A stretch of 64,000 nucleotides of DNA from Anabaena sp. WA102 (GTDB lineage: Bacteria; Cyanobacteriota; Cyanobacteriia; Cyanobacteriales; Nostocaceae), in assembly GCF_001277295.1 (NCBI RefSeq), contig NZ_CP011456.1:1798001-1862000 (forward strand), given 5' to 3'. Below, piece by piece: positions 45,871-53,648 of the stretch. The notes beneath the pieces were generated by a model. That model ran no database searches, had not been told where the DNA came from, and saw nothing but the letters and a program-made list of their open reading frames with translations. The position numbers and the translations under genes were made by a program. Positions within the stretch are counted from its first letter, which is position 1. Every line of letters starts with the position of its first letter.

Positions 45871-47118
45871 ATGTTTACCAGAATCCGCCGGCTTTCAAAT
45901 CGGTTTTTTAATAACTCTCGGACAGTAAACAACGAACCACTGAATAAAGTGAGTTTGATTGTCATTATTTTAGTTGATATTTTTATTTTAATTAATGTTT
46001 TTACGGGTTTAAATAATATTAGTGAATGGCATCTCAGTCCAACCCAAGCTTATCCATGTTATTCTGAATGGAATATTTACAAAACCCAAACTACCAAAAA
46101 TAAAGATTATGAATTTTTGAGAAGTTCATTACCTTACGGTAGCAATGAGCAAAAAATTCAGCAAAGATATCAAGATGCAGAAATTGGACATTTGGGTAAA
46201 GTTTCCGAAATCTGTTTGAACTATGGTGAATCTAAAGATAAACTGAATAATCCGCAAAATCAGAAAATTATCACCACGATAAATCAGACTCAAGATAAAA
46301 TTAGTCGTCTTGAACAAGCAAATGCTACCATTCGTCAGCAATATGATTCAACCTTATTAGAAAAAATTGCCGGTCAGTCTTCAGGTAATTCTATTAATCA
46401 GGTTCGCGCTGAAAAAGCTAAACAGGAATTAACACAAAATAATCAGAAAATTGCCAACTTAAAACAGGAAATTGCTAATCTGCAAAATCAACTGCTGACA
46501 AAACCTGAAAGTGTTAATTTCTTGTCTTTTGTCAAAGATGAAACTAAATTTAATCAAGTTGAACAAGGCTATAAAGATGCTTCCTTTTGGTATCCTAGCA
46601 TTCAATTAGTTTTTCAGGCTATCTTTTTAATTCCACTTATTCTGATGGCATTATTAGTTAATAATTTCAGTCAACGGAAAGGATATGGATTAATAGGATT
46701 AATTAGCTGGCATTTGCTAGTGATATTTCTCATTCCGCTAATTTTGAAAATATTTGAATTTCTGCAAATTGGTGTAATATTTAAATTCTTGTTTGATATT
46801 ATTAGTTTTCTGTTTGGTGGGCTAGTTTTCCTAATTAGTTATGTTTATATTTTGCTAATTCCCTTAGTTGGTTTTGGCATGATTAAATTCTTTCAAACGG
46901 TTGTTTTTAATCATAAAATTCAAGCAGCTAACAGAATTCAAAAATCACGCTGTATTCGGTGTGCTAAAAAAATTCGCCCTCAAGATAGCCACTGTCCCCA
47001 CTGTGGTTACTATCAATATGTCGAATGCCATAATTGTCATAATTTAACTTATAAGGAATTACCTTATTGTCATCATTGCGGTGCTGATCAAAATTCCCCT
47101 AATTTAGAGGTAAATTAA
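45871..47118 (+). CDS. Membrane protein with coiled coil and C-terminal zinc ribbons
   Basis: This protein of about 415 residues has one N-terminal membrane segment (VSLIVIILVDIFILINVFTG), a long coiled coil (about 115-205; KISRLEQANATIRQQYDSTL and QNNQKIANLKQEIANLQNQL), then four hydrophobic helices (about 240-360), and a cytosolic tail with two CxxC zinc ribbons (CIRCAKKIRPQDSHCPHCGY and CHNCHNLTYKELPYCHHCGA). I do not recognise a named family. The ATG at 45871 follows AGGATAG; the in-frame start at 45823 is less likely. Signalling or scaffold roles are possible but unproven. Confidence 0.7.
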   Translation: MFTRIRRLSNRFFNNSRTVNNEPLNKVSLIVIILVDIFILINVFTGLNNISEWHLSPTQAYPCYSEWNIYKTQTTKNKDYEFLRSSLPYGSNEQKIQQRYQDAEIGHLGKVSEICLNYGESKDKLNNPQNQKIITTINQTQDKISRLEQANATIRQQYDSTLLEKIAGQSSGNSINQVRAEKAKQELTQNNQKIANLKQEIANLQNQLLTKPESVNFLSFVKDETKFNQVEQGYKDASFWYPSIQLVFQAIFLIPLILMALLVNNFSQRKGYGLIGLISWHLLVIFLIPLILKIFEFLQIGVIFKFLFDIISFLFGGLVFLISYVYILLIPLVGFGMIKFFQTVVFNHKIQAANRIQKSRCIRCAKKIRPQDSHCPHCGYYQYVECHNCHNLTYKELPYCHHCGADQNSPNLEVN

Positions 47119-47285
47119 CACTTTAAGAAAGTAGAGAAATTTCGATGCAAGTGAGGTATAATGGGCAATAATTAACCGCAGATGGCAGAAGATAGACGCA
47201 GATAAACGCAGATAATTTGGTTTTCCTGCTCTCCTCTTTTATTCGATATTATTAAGTTATTGATTGAAATCTAGGCAAATAATTT

Positions 47286-47615
47286 ATGTCATCTATTACC
47301 AATGTCACTGAAGCTACATTTAAACAAGAGGTGCTAGAAAGTCAAACTCCTGTTTTAGTTGATTTTTGGGCCCCTTGGTGCGGTCCTTGTAAGATGCTGT
47401 CTCCTGTAGTGGAAGAAGTGGCTGCGGAATATGAGGGACAGCTAAAAGTGGTAAAGTTAAATGCTGATCAAAATCCTACTGTTGCTAGTCATTACGGGAT
47501 TCGCAGTATTCCCACTTTGATGATATTTAAGGGGGGACGACAAATTAAAACAGTTGTTGGTGCTGTTCCTAAAACTACATTAGCTACTACATTAGATAGG
47601 TATGTTGATTCCTAG
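47286..47615 (+). CDS. trxA: Thioredoxin (m-type)
   Basis: This 109-residue protein is a typical thioredoxin with the WCGPC active site at residues 31-35 (VDFWAPWCGPCKMLSPVVEE) and the cis-proline in IRSIPTLMIFKGG. It reduces disulfides of Calvin-cycle and other enzymes. The gap before it (47119-47285) contains a GCAGATAAACGCAGATAA repeat but no gene. Confidence 0.96.
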   Translation: MSSITNVTEATFKQEVLESQTPVLVDFWAPWCGPCKMLSPVVEEVAAEYEGQLKVVKLNADQNPTVASHYGIRSIPTLMIFKGGRQIKTVVGAVPKTTLATTLDRYVDS

Positions 47616-47627
47616 CTACAGCATTTT

Positions 47628-49127
47628 TCACCGAATATTGCAAGCTTTCCGTTCACCGTCATGTTCAGGATGTTGCCAAGAATAAGCAAAATGGCTGACA
47701 CCCTTAATTTGAGGAGATAATTGGCGGAGGGCTTGCATTTGTACTTCTAAAGGAGGACGATTGCTAATTGATTCTCCCCATTTCCCAGCTAAAGCCGGAA
47801 TCACTTTTGTACCTGGTTGCGCCATTTTTAAAACTTGTTGAACTTGCGCCACAATGCAACTAGCATTCCCGCAATTTGCATAGGACATGGGATGCCATTC
47901 TAGGGTACTGGGGAACTTATCCCAAGGTTGCAAGCGGGAATCATACCCCTGTCCTAAAGCTTGATTACCTTCGGGAAAAAATACCGCTCCCGCGGGAATA
48001 CCTTTTTGTTTGGCTGGGTAACTTGCTAAAGTTACAAAATCTAAGATACCTTGCATAGCATGAGCAACGGAGAGTAACCACAAATCCAATTGCAAAACCC
48101 GCTGTTTTTCTGCTGGAGAAGGTAAGGATTTCTGCTTTTTGGGGGGAATACGCCCTTCCCACATGGGTTCATCTTCTTGAGGATAGCGTTTATCAATTTC
48201 TGCTATGTCGCCAGCGCTGACATATCCTTTGGTTAAAAAACGACGAATTAATTCTAATCCTTTGGCATTTTTGGCGCGACTAAATAGGACTTCTTGGGTG
48301 GCTGGAGTAAATAGCCAGAGGTCATGAACTTTGGTAGCAATGGAGTCAATGCCGGTCTGACGAGGATAACGAACATAATCGAAGAGAATACCATCTGGAC
48401 GACGGCGGATAACCTGTTGTACCATACGGTAGTAATCGGTTTTTGCTTGGGTGTTGTAGGGATCAATGAAGACTTGGGAACTATCTTCTACTACGGATAA
48501 GCTGGTTTGATTTTTGCCATTACGAGCGATCGCATTTTGTCTATCTGCACGTTGAGCATAGGTGTAACCGAAGTTAGTCGTAAACATCCAAGTATAAACC
48601 TTTAAACCCCGTTGTTGCCCTTTTTTAATTGCTAATGCTAATAAATCAAATTTTTCTGCACCAGGAAGGCGAACTACAGCAGGCCAAACTGTAGAATTAG
48701 TTGCGGCGGGTAATAACACTTGTCCATCATAAAATACTTCTAAATAAACTTGGTTATAGCCTTGGTTGACAATTCGATCCATAATTTGATCAACTGCTCC
48801 CGGCTGGATATCACAGGGATACAGGCGCAACCAAATAGCCTGAGTTTGCGGCCAAGTCTGACTACGACAGGTTTTTAATTCTTGTGTATGCTGTTTGAGT
48901 AATTTCTGATAGCGACTTGCCGCCTCTTTATTGCCTTTAAAAGCCAATAAACGTAAGTTTTCTTTTTCTTGAGTTGCTTTTGATGATACCCAACAATCCT
49001 GTCTGTTCTGAGCAATGGCTGGTTTTGTAGCTAGATTGAGAATCAATAAGCAATTAGTAATAATTACAGTAAATAAACCTTGCCAAGATAAAACTACACT
49101 TAAAAATTTCCAGTTGAAATCAGACAT
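47628..49127 (-). CDS. Family 10-like glycosyl hydrolase (DUF187 group)
   Basis: This protein of about 499 residues has an N-terminal signal-like helix (FLSVVLSWQGLFTVIITNCL) and a TIM-barrel domain of the GHL10/DUF187 kind: IMDRIVNQGYNQVYLEVFYD, GLKVYTWMFTTNFGYTYAQR, the acidic PDGILFDYVRYPRQTG, and WHPMSYANCGNASCIV. Such proteins are predicted cell-wall or polysaccharide hydrolases; the substrate is unknown. The Met at 49127 is favoured over 49142, where the upstream DNA is a repeat (GAGAACTCCACAAAAAA, also at 28640). Confidence 0.82.
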   Translation of the reverse strand: MSDFNWKFLSVVLSWQGLFTVIITNCLLILNLATKPAIAQNRQDCWVSSKATQEKENLRLLAFKGNKEAASRYQKLLKQHTQELKTCRSQTWPQTQAIWLRLYPCDIQPGAVDQIMDRIVNQGYNQVYLEVFYDGQVLLPAATNSTVWPAVVRLPGAEKFDLLALAIKKGQQRGLKVYTWMFTTNFGYTYAQRADRQNAIARNGKNQTSLSVVEDSSQVFIDPYNTQAKTDYYRMVQQVIRRRPDGILFDYVRYPRQTGIDSIATKVHDLWLFTPATQEVLFSRAKNAKGLELIRRFLTKGYVSAGDIAEIDKRYPQEDEPMWEGRIPPKKQKSLPSPAEKQRVLQLDLWLLSVAHAMQGILDFVTLASYPAKQKGIPAGAVFFPEGNQALGQGYDSRLQPWDKFPSTLEWHPMSYANCGNASCIVAQVQQVLKMAQPGTKVIPALAGKWGESISNRPPLEVQMQALRQLSPQIKGVSHFAYSWQHPEHDGERKACNIR

Positions 49128-49159
49128 AAGAGAACTCCACAAAAAAGATGATCCAATAA

Positions 49160-49339
49160 CTATGCTGGTTTAGCAAAAATTTCCACAAACCATTTTTTGA
49201 GATCAGGAAGGTGGTGAATCTGTGTTTCCAGTTCTTCCATAGCTGAAGTTGTGAGTTTAACACCTGTGGAATAGACTTTTTCTAACAACGTGACAACCGG
49301 GTTTTTACCCTTAAATGTGAGGGTTTGAGCGAAATTCAT
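49160..49339 (-). pseudogene. Probable transposase C-terminal relic
   Basis: A 59-codon frame reads LTFKGKNPVVTLLEKVYSTG followed by VKLTTSAMEELETQIHHLPD and LKKWFVEIFAKPA. This pattern recalls the tail of ISAzo13-type transposases, but I am not certain. It has a Met start and no partner. It could instead be a small hypothetical gene. Confidence 0.4.
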
Positions 49340-49414
49340 TTTAAATTACTTGCAGCTAATTTTTTAGCATCTTTCTGAGATTGTTTAGTATAAACTAATT
49401 TCCAATTTACCACT

Positions 49415-49704
49415 CTAATTCCCCATCACATTCTGCAATTGGTGCAGATGATGTTCAATTGGGCGATCTTCTAATACAATAACAGCGTTATATTCTCCCA
49501 TTGGTATATCTACAGGAGAATTGACTAATAATTTGCCATCATTTGTTATAGTTACTTTTATGTCTAAGTAGGTGAACACAATAAAACCAAACTGTGTAAA
49601 GAAACGTAAAATCGCCCAAACCCTCTTCACTCTTGCCTATTGCCTCTTGCCTTTTGCCTTGCCATAACGACAATTTTCAACGCCAACCTACTTAGTGTTT
49701 TCAT
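49415..49704 (-). pseudogene. Antitoxin-like gene split by a MITE
   Basis: The present frame (49415-49630) ends DIKVTITNDGKLLVNSPVDI and then PMGEYNAVIVLEDRPIEHH, which resembles small antitoxin-type beta proteins. Its first 20 or so residues are translated MITE sequence. Removing 49567-49692 plus one TA joins ATGAAAACAC-TA-GACATAAAAG, giving MKTLDIKVTITNDGK in frame from an ATG at 49702-49704. So the MITE interrupts codon 4 and supplies an alternative start from inside itself (49628-49630). No matching toxin is seen downstream. Confidence 0.65.
49567..49692. mobile_element. 126-bp MITE (type 1), intact, inside an antitoxin-like gene
   Basis: The element runs from AGTAGGTGAACACAATAAAA to CCAACCTACT, flanked by TA at 49565-49566 and 49693-49694. 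Its first 35 bases share AAACCAAACTRTGTAAAGA with the IS630 relic at 3318. The middle holds heptamers of the form NTTGCCT. The copy at 62980-63105 has the same length and nearly the same sequence. Confidence 0.9.
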
Positions 49705-49777
49705 AGTTCACTTAATTAGTAAATGATCATGTTAATTATACCAAATTTGTCTGATAGCGTAGAGTGGGGCAACCCAT

Positions 49778-49929
49778 ATCAGGATGTCCACGATTTGAGG
49801 ATGTACAGGATGATTTTTTAATATTAATCTACATCTTCAGCAATTGCACTAATTCAAATATCCCACAATATCAAACTCAAATATAATCCTGTTAATCCTT
49901 TAATCCTGGTTATCCTGATTCTGACAGTT
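49778..49929. repeat. Foldback repeat R1
   Basis: The left arm (ATCAGGATGTCCACGATTTG, then AGGATGTACAGGAT) and right arm (AATCCTGTTAATCCTTTAAT, then CCTGGTTATCCTGATTCTGAC) are inverted to each other over about 40 bases, around a loop of about 70 bases. An SDR-like insert (CTGATAGCGTAGAGTGGGGC) is embedded in the left arm at 49751-49776. It is the first of about six units between 49.7 and 53.6 kb. Confidence 0.85.
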
Positions 49930-49988
49930 AAATTTCAATAAAAAACGGTGCGTTATATTTCATTAACGCACACTATAAGATGAGCGAA

Positions 49989-50390
49989 CTATTTCATCAA
50001 ATAATTATTGAGTTCAGGATATTGAGAAAAGAAACCATCAATACTGGCTAATTTTGCTTGATATTCTAATGTAGTAGCAATAATTAAACGGTCAAATGGA
50101 TCTTTGTGAACAGGAGATAAATTCACAGCACGACAAGCAATTTCCGGAGTCAAGGGAAATAATGTAATACCTGCTGGTGCTAATGCTTCCTGAAACCATT
50201 GATTAGTAGCACAAGGTAATTCTAGTCTTCTTCGTTGTTGTGCAAGTGCTATTTCATAACAGGAGATAACACAAATACCTACCTCGTCAGCCGTTTCAAT
50301 AACTTCTCTCCAGTGGGTAGGAAATTTATCAAATTGTTGATTAATAAACCAGAACCAAATATGAGTATCAAGAATTATTATTTGAGACAT
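49989..50390 (-). CDS. PIN-domain toxin (VapC-like)
   Basis: This protein of about 133 residues is a PIN ribonuclease of VapBC systems. Acidic site residues are D in IIILDTHIWFWF, E in CYEIALAQQRR, and DPFDRLIIATTLEYQ with a final D in LASIDGFFSQYP. The start at 50390 (MSQIIILDTH) is preferred over 50396. The antitoxin gene lies upstream and overlaps it by 13 bases. Confidence 0.88.
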   Translation of the reverse strand: MSQIIILDTHIWFWFINQQFDKFPTHWREVIETADEVGICVISCYEIALAQQRRRLELPCATNQWFQEALAPAGITLFPLTPEIACRAVNLSPVHKDPFDRLIIATTLEYQAKLASIDGFFSQYPELNNYLMK

Positions 50391-50599
50391 TCCCACTCTT
50401 CTTCATTCACAATAGGACTAACAATATCACCCAATGTTTTACCTTTACCAGCAATAGAAGCAGGAGGAGTACGGCGTTTTTTTGATGGTAAGTTTTCTTG
50501 TAGTATAGTGATAATCACACGAGCAGAATTAACTTGAGGTTGTTCTGACAACCATGTTAATTGGCCATTTTCATAAATTGCTTCGTAACTTTTTAGCAT
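50378..50599 (-). CDS. Antitoxin of a VapBC-like pair
   Basis: This 73-residue protein (SYEAIYENGQLTWLSEQPQV then a Lys/Arg/Pro-rich middle) fits the DUF2281/AF2212-like antitoxins that precede PIN toxins: a small N-terminal beta part and a disordered, toxin-binding C-terminus ending EEEWECLK. It overlaps the toxin start, implying coupled translation. Confidence 0.75.
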   Translation of the reverse strand: MLKSYEAIYENGQLTWLSEQPQVNSARVIITILQENLPSKKRRTPPASIAGKGKTLGDIVSPIVNEEEWECLK

Positions 50600-50656
50600 A
50601 ATAATTTGATGATGAATGATGGTTATATTTTATTATAGTTTAAACAATCGCATTTT

Positions 50657-50893
50657 GTCAGAATCAGGATGTCCAGGATTTGAGGATGTACAGGATGTTT
50701 TTTTAATATTGGTCTACATTTTCAGAAATTGCATTTTGTCTGAATCAGGATGTCCAGGGTTTGAGGATGTACAGGATAATTTTCTAATATTAATCTACAT
50801 CTTCAGAAATTGCACTAATTCCAATATTCCACAATATCAATATCAAATATAATCCTGTTAATCCTTTAATCCTGGTTATCCTGATTCTGACAG
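50657..50893. repeat. Foldback repeat R2 with two 81-bp units
   Basis: Two left-arm units start at 50657 and 50738, exactly 81 bases apart (GTCAGAATCAGGATGTCCAG and GTCTGAATCAGGATGTCCAG), followed by one right arm at about 50850-50893. Because 81 is a multiple of three, an open + strand frame crosses the units. The unit ends with ACGGTGCGTTACATTTCATT like R1. Confidence 0.85.
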
Positions 50894-50933
50894 TTAAATA
50901 TTAATAGAAAACGGTGCGTTACATTTCATTAAC

Positions 50934-51335
50934 TTACTCTGCCCAATTTTCTAACGAGAGTTTAGGAATGCGAGAAAATTCGCGGATATTGTTAGTAACG
51001 AGAGTAACACCTAAGCTCATTGCATGAGCAGCAATTAACATATCCATTAATCCAATTACAAGCCCTTTTCTTTCTAAATCACTTCTAATACATCCATAAA
51101 TTACTGCTGCATTTTGACTAAATTCAATAATTTCTAAAGGAAGTAAAAACTGCATGAGGGCATTTTTATTTTTCTCTTGTTGCTGACTTTTATAAACTCC
51201 ATATTCTAATTCAGCAACGGTAATGGAAGAAATGCCAATATCAGAAATTGACAAGGTTTGAAATCGTGCTATAACTTTTTCTGGTTTTTGCCTAATCAGA
51301 TAAATACAGATATTAGTATCGAGAAGATATTGCAT
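50934..51335 (-). CDS. vapC: VapC toxin (PIN-domain ribonuclease)
   Basis: This 133-residue protein is a typical VapC: YLLDTNICIYLIRQKP (first Asp), ITVAELEYGVYKS (Glu), GLMDMLIAAHAMSLG (Asp) and VTNNIREFSRIPKL. It starts directly after the vapB stop codon with no gap. An intact toxin. Confidence 0.93.
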   Translation of the reverse strand: MQYLLDTNICIYLIRQKPEKVIARFQTLSISDIGISSITVAELEYGVYKSQQQEKNKNALMQFLLPLEIIEFSQNAAVIYGCIRSDLERKGLVIGLMDMLIAAHAMSLGVTLVTNNIREFSRIPKLSLENWAE

Positions 51336-51563
51336 TTAAAACTCCTCTCTTTTATCAATAGGAAGTTGATCTCTAGTCATCATAAAATCATCAGAAAATT
51401 GGTCTAAACTATCAATTAGAGTTTGCCAAGAATTATCTTTACTAATAAGAATAATGGCATTACCAATTTTTTTAACATAGACTTCAGTACCTGTCATTTT
51501 AAAATCTGTTGGTAATATCACCATTTGATGAGTACCGTCACTGCAAAGTTTAGCTGTATTCAT
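51336..51563 (-). CDS. vapB: VapB antitoxin
   Basis: This 75-residue protein has the VapB/MazE-type AbrB fold: AKLCSDGTHQMVILPTDFKM, then VYVKKIGNAIILISKD, and an acidic C-terminus for toxin binding. It directly precedes vapC. Such antitoxins usually repress their own operon; no operator could be fixed by eye. Confidence 0.9.
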   Translation of the reverse strand: MNTAKLCSDGTHQMVILPTDFKMTGTEVYVKKIGNAIILISKDNSWQTLIDSLDQFSDDFMMTRDQLPIDKREEF

Positions 51564-51620
51564 GATTATTTCCTCTAATTCATGTTAGTTGCTTATGCTT
51601 TAATTGTAGCTAAAAATTGG

Positions 51621-51836
51621 CTTAATCAGGATGTACAGGATGTTTTTTTAATATTTATCTACATTTTCAGAAGTTGCATTTTGTCAGAATCAGGATGCTC
51701 AGGATTTGAGGATGTACAGGATGTTTTTTAATATTTATCTATATTTTCAGCAATTGCGCTAATTCAAATATTCCAGAATATCAAACTCAAATATAATCCT
51801 GTTAATCCTTTAATCGGTGGAAATCCTGATTCTAAA
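51621..51836. repeat. Foldback repeat R3
   Basis: A shortened left arm at 51621 is followed by a full left-arm unit at 51683 (GTCAGAATCAGGATGCTCAG) and a right arm at about 51791-51835, where CCTGGTTATCC is replaced by CGGTGGAAATCC. It separates vapB from the hicB remnant. Confidence 0.8.
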
Positions 51837-51838
51837 AT

Positions 51839-52060
51839 TTATACGCTACTTAGGGCTTTCACCTTTGCAATAGCACCTTCAATATCTGGCAATTTTTGAC
51901 CATGTTTTTCGGCTGTTTCTAACCATAAGTTTCGCACAATTATCAATTCTTGTAAGGTTTATTCTAAAGTTTCACCCTGTGCTAAACATCCTTTTAATGC
52001 TGGAATTTCTGCTACAAAACCGCCTTCTTCACAAGGATAAACAACTATGGGATAATTCAT
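51839..52060 (-). pseudogene. hicB: hicB antitoxin gene with internal stop
   Basis: The frame reads MNYPIVVYPCEEGGFVAEIP and ALKGCLAQGETLE, then TAA at 51959-51961, then continues in the same frame TLQELIIVRNLWLETAEKHG and QKLPDIEGAIAKVKAL to a stop at 51839. This is a HicB-type partial RNase H antitoxin, about 73 residues when intact. The stop replaces what is usually a Glu codon (GETLEETLQE in relatives), so GAA to TAA is the likely change. A short C-terminal piece in front of it (VIPVHNNRVKSVYVKRVLEL, at about 52061-52140) may be the end of its partner. Confidence 0.8.
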
Positions 52061-52139
52061 GATTACTCTCCTTCTATTAATTCTAATACTCGTTTAACAT
52101 AAACTGATTTTACCCGATTATTATGAACTGGAATTACTT

Positions 52140-52305
52140 AGAAATTGCGCTAATTTAAATATCCCAGAATATCAATATCAAATACAATCCTGTTAATCTT
52201 TTAATCGGTGGATATCCTGATATGGCTTGCGCCACGCTACGCTATCAGACAGTTAAATGTTAATAGAAAAAGGTGCATCATATTGTATTAATACACCCTA
52301 CAAAA
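52140..52305. repeat. Foldback repeat R4 (right half only)
   Basis: Only the loop and right arm are left (GCGCTAATTTAAATATCCCA; AATCCTGTTAATCTTTTAAT). An SDR-like palindrome (TGGCTTGCGCCACGCTACGC) is inserted in the right arm at 52222-52250, at the position equivalent to the insert in R1. The distal part (AAAGGTGCATCATATTGTAT) is shared with the other units. Confidence 0.75.
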
Positions 52306-52473
52306 TTAGCGTGAGAGAACTACTTTCTTCAATGGAAGAGAAATAATCTTTCTTCCACTTGTTGCTTGTTGTTTTCTTAAATCAGCACAAATAGCAGCCA
52401 AATCATAATTAAATGACTTAGCTTGTTCATCTCTTATTTTACGAATTTCTGCCAAAACTTCATCATTCCACAT
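52306..52473 (-). CDS. Small antitoxin-like protein downstream of a PIN gene
   Basis: This 55-residue protein (MWNDEVLAEIRKIRDEQAKS, then DYLAAICADLRKQQ-like text and a basic tail) matches small helical antitoxins paired with PIN toxins in cyanobacteria. A strong AGGAGA site lies before the ATG. It starts 3 bases after the end of the broken PIN gene, so the toxin comes first in this operon. Confidence 0.65.
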   Translation of the reverse strand: MWNDEVLAEIRKIRDEQAKSFNYDLAAICADLRKQQATSGRKIISLPLKKVVLSR

Positions 52474-52476
52474 AAA

Positions 52477-52950
52477 TTATTCTCCTAACATTTCATAAGG
52501 TGTACATATTGTTGGCAATTCATACCCTAAACTATCAGCAATCTGTGAGAGTTTTTTCTGAATATAGGGGTTAGCAATGTGCTTACAATTTCATGTTAAC
52601 AGATAATCCAATCCATAGACGGTAGCTGTAGCAATGTGAACAGTATCATAAGCAGCACTGGGTGGTAAATTACTTTGTTTTTGGAATTCCTGTGCTAAAT
52701 TTTGTACTGATTCTGTGATATCAAGTAAAGGAAAGTTATTTAAAACTTCTAGTCTTTTATTCACCATTTCTGCATCACCTTTTGCTACTTCTTGCAATAC
52801 CAGTGGAGAAATGTAAATAGTAAAGGAGTTTCGCTGAGTGTCCCACCAGTCTCTTGTTAATTCTGCATTAGCAGCAACTATCAAATTTTTACTAGGTCTT
52901 GCTGTTAAATAACCAATAATACTTGTTTCTATGTATATTGTTTTGGTCAT
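52477..52950 (-). pseudogene. PIN-domain toxin gene with internal stop
   Basis: The first 119 codons (TIYIETSIIGYLTARPSKNL; YDTVHIATATVYGLDYLLT) are a PIN-domain protein. A TGA at 52591-52593 then interrupts a frame that continues NCKHIANPYIQKKLSQIADS and LGYELPTICTPYEMLGE to a stop at 52477. Relatives read LLTWNCKHIAN, so TGG to TGA is the likely mutation. All acidic residues lie before the stop, but the last 38 residues are lost. The antitoxin downstream is intact. Confidence 0.83.
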
Positions 52951-53009
52951 ATTATTAAAGTATGATTACTTTGCTAAATTTACTATACAGTATCCTGTTA
53001 ATCTTTTTT

Positions 53010-53405
53010 GTCTGAATCAGGATGTCCAGGATTTGAGGATGTACAGGATATTTTTTTAATATTCATCTACATTTTCAGAAGTTGCATTTTGTCTGAATCA
53101 GGATGTCCAGGATTTGAGGATGTACAGGATGTTTTTTTAATATTCATCTATATTTTCAGAAGTTGCATTTTGTCTGAATCAGGATGTCCAGGATTTGAGG
53201 ATTTACAGGATGTTTTTTTAATATTCATCTACATTTTCTGAAATTGCATTTTGTCTGAATCAGGATGTCCAGGATTTGAGGATTTACAGGATGTTTTTTA
53301 AAATTAATCTGCATTTTCTGAAATTGCGCTAATTCAAATATTCCACAATATCAATATCAAATATAATCCTGTTAATCCTTTAATCCTGGTTATCCTGATT
53401 CAGAC
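53010..53405. repeat. Foldback repeat R5 with four exact 81-bp tandem units
   Basis: Units start at 53010, 53091, 53172 and 53253, each 81 bases after the last (GTCTGAATCAGGATGTCCAG, GATTTGAGGATGTACAGGAT, then a T-run and CATCTACATTTTCAGAA). One right arm at about 53366-53405 (ATCCTGTTAATCCTTTAATC) is inverted to each unit start. The units differ at only a few positions. On the + strand the period gives a 27-residue peptide repeat open for 77 codons. Confidence 0.88.
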
Positions 53406-53419
53406 AGTTAATTTTCTTG

Positions 53420-53572
53420 TCTGAATCAGGATGCTCAGGATTTGAGGATGTACAGGATGTTTTTTAATATTCATCTACATTTTCAGAAATTGCACTAATT
53501 CAAATATTCCACAATATCAATATCAAATATAATCCTGTTAATCCTTTAATCCTGGATATCCTGATTCAGACA
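53420..53572. repeat. Foldback repeat R6
   Basis: A single unit: left arm GTCTGAATCAGGATGCTCAG at 53420 and right arm ATCCTGGATATCCTGATTCA ending near 53572. It is directly adjacent to R5 and followed by ACGGTGCATTACATTTCATT and GCACCCTACC as in the other units. Confidence 0.85.
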
Positions 53573-53648
53573 GTTAAATTTTAATAAAAAACGGTGCATT
53601 ACATTTCATTAACGCACCCTACCAGATGAGCGATCAAGATTAGATAAT

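Noticed and set aside
50616..50852. A 78-codon + strand frame across the 81-bp repeats as a real gene
   Set aside because: It is explained by the repeat period being a multiple of three; no good start or ribosome-binding site. Kept only as a finding to test.
53010..53405. The 81-bp units as a CRISPR array
   Set aside because: Whole units, not only a short repeat, are nearly identical, so there are no unique spacers.
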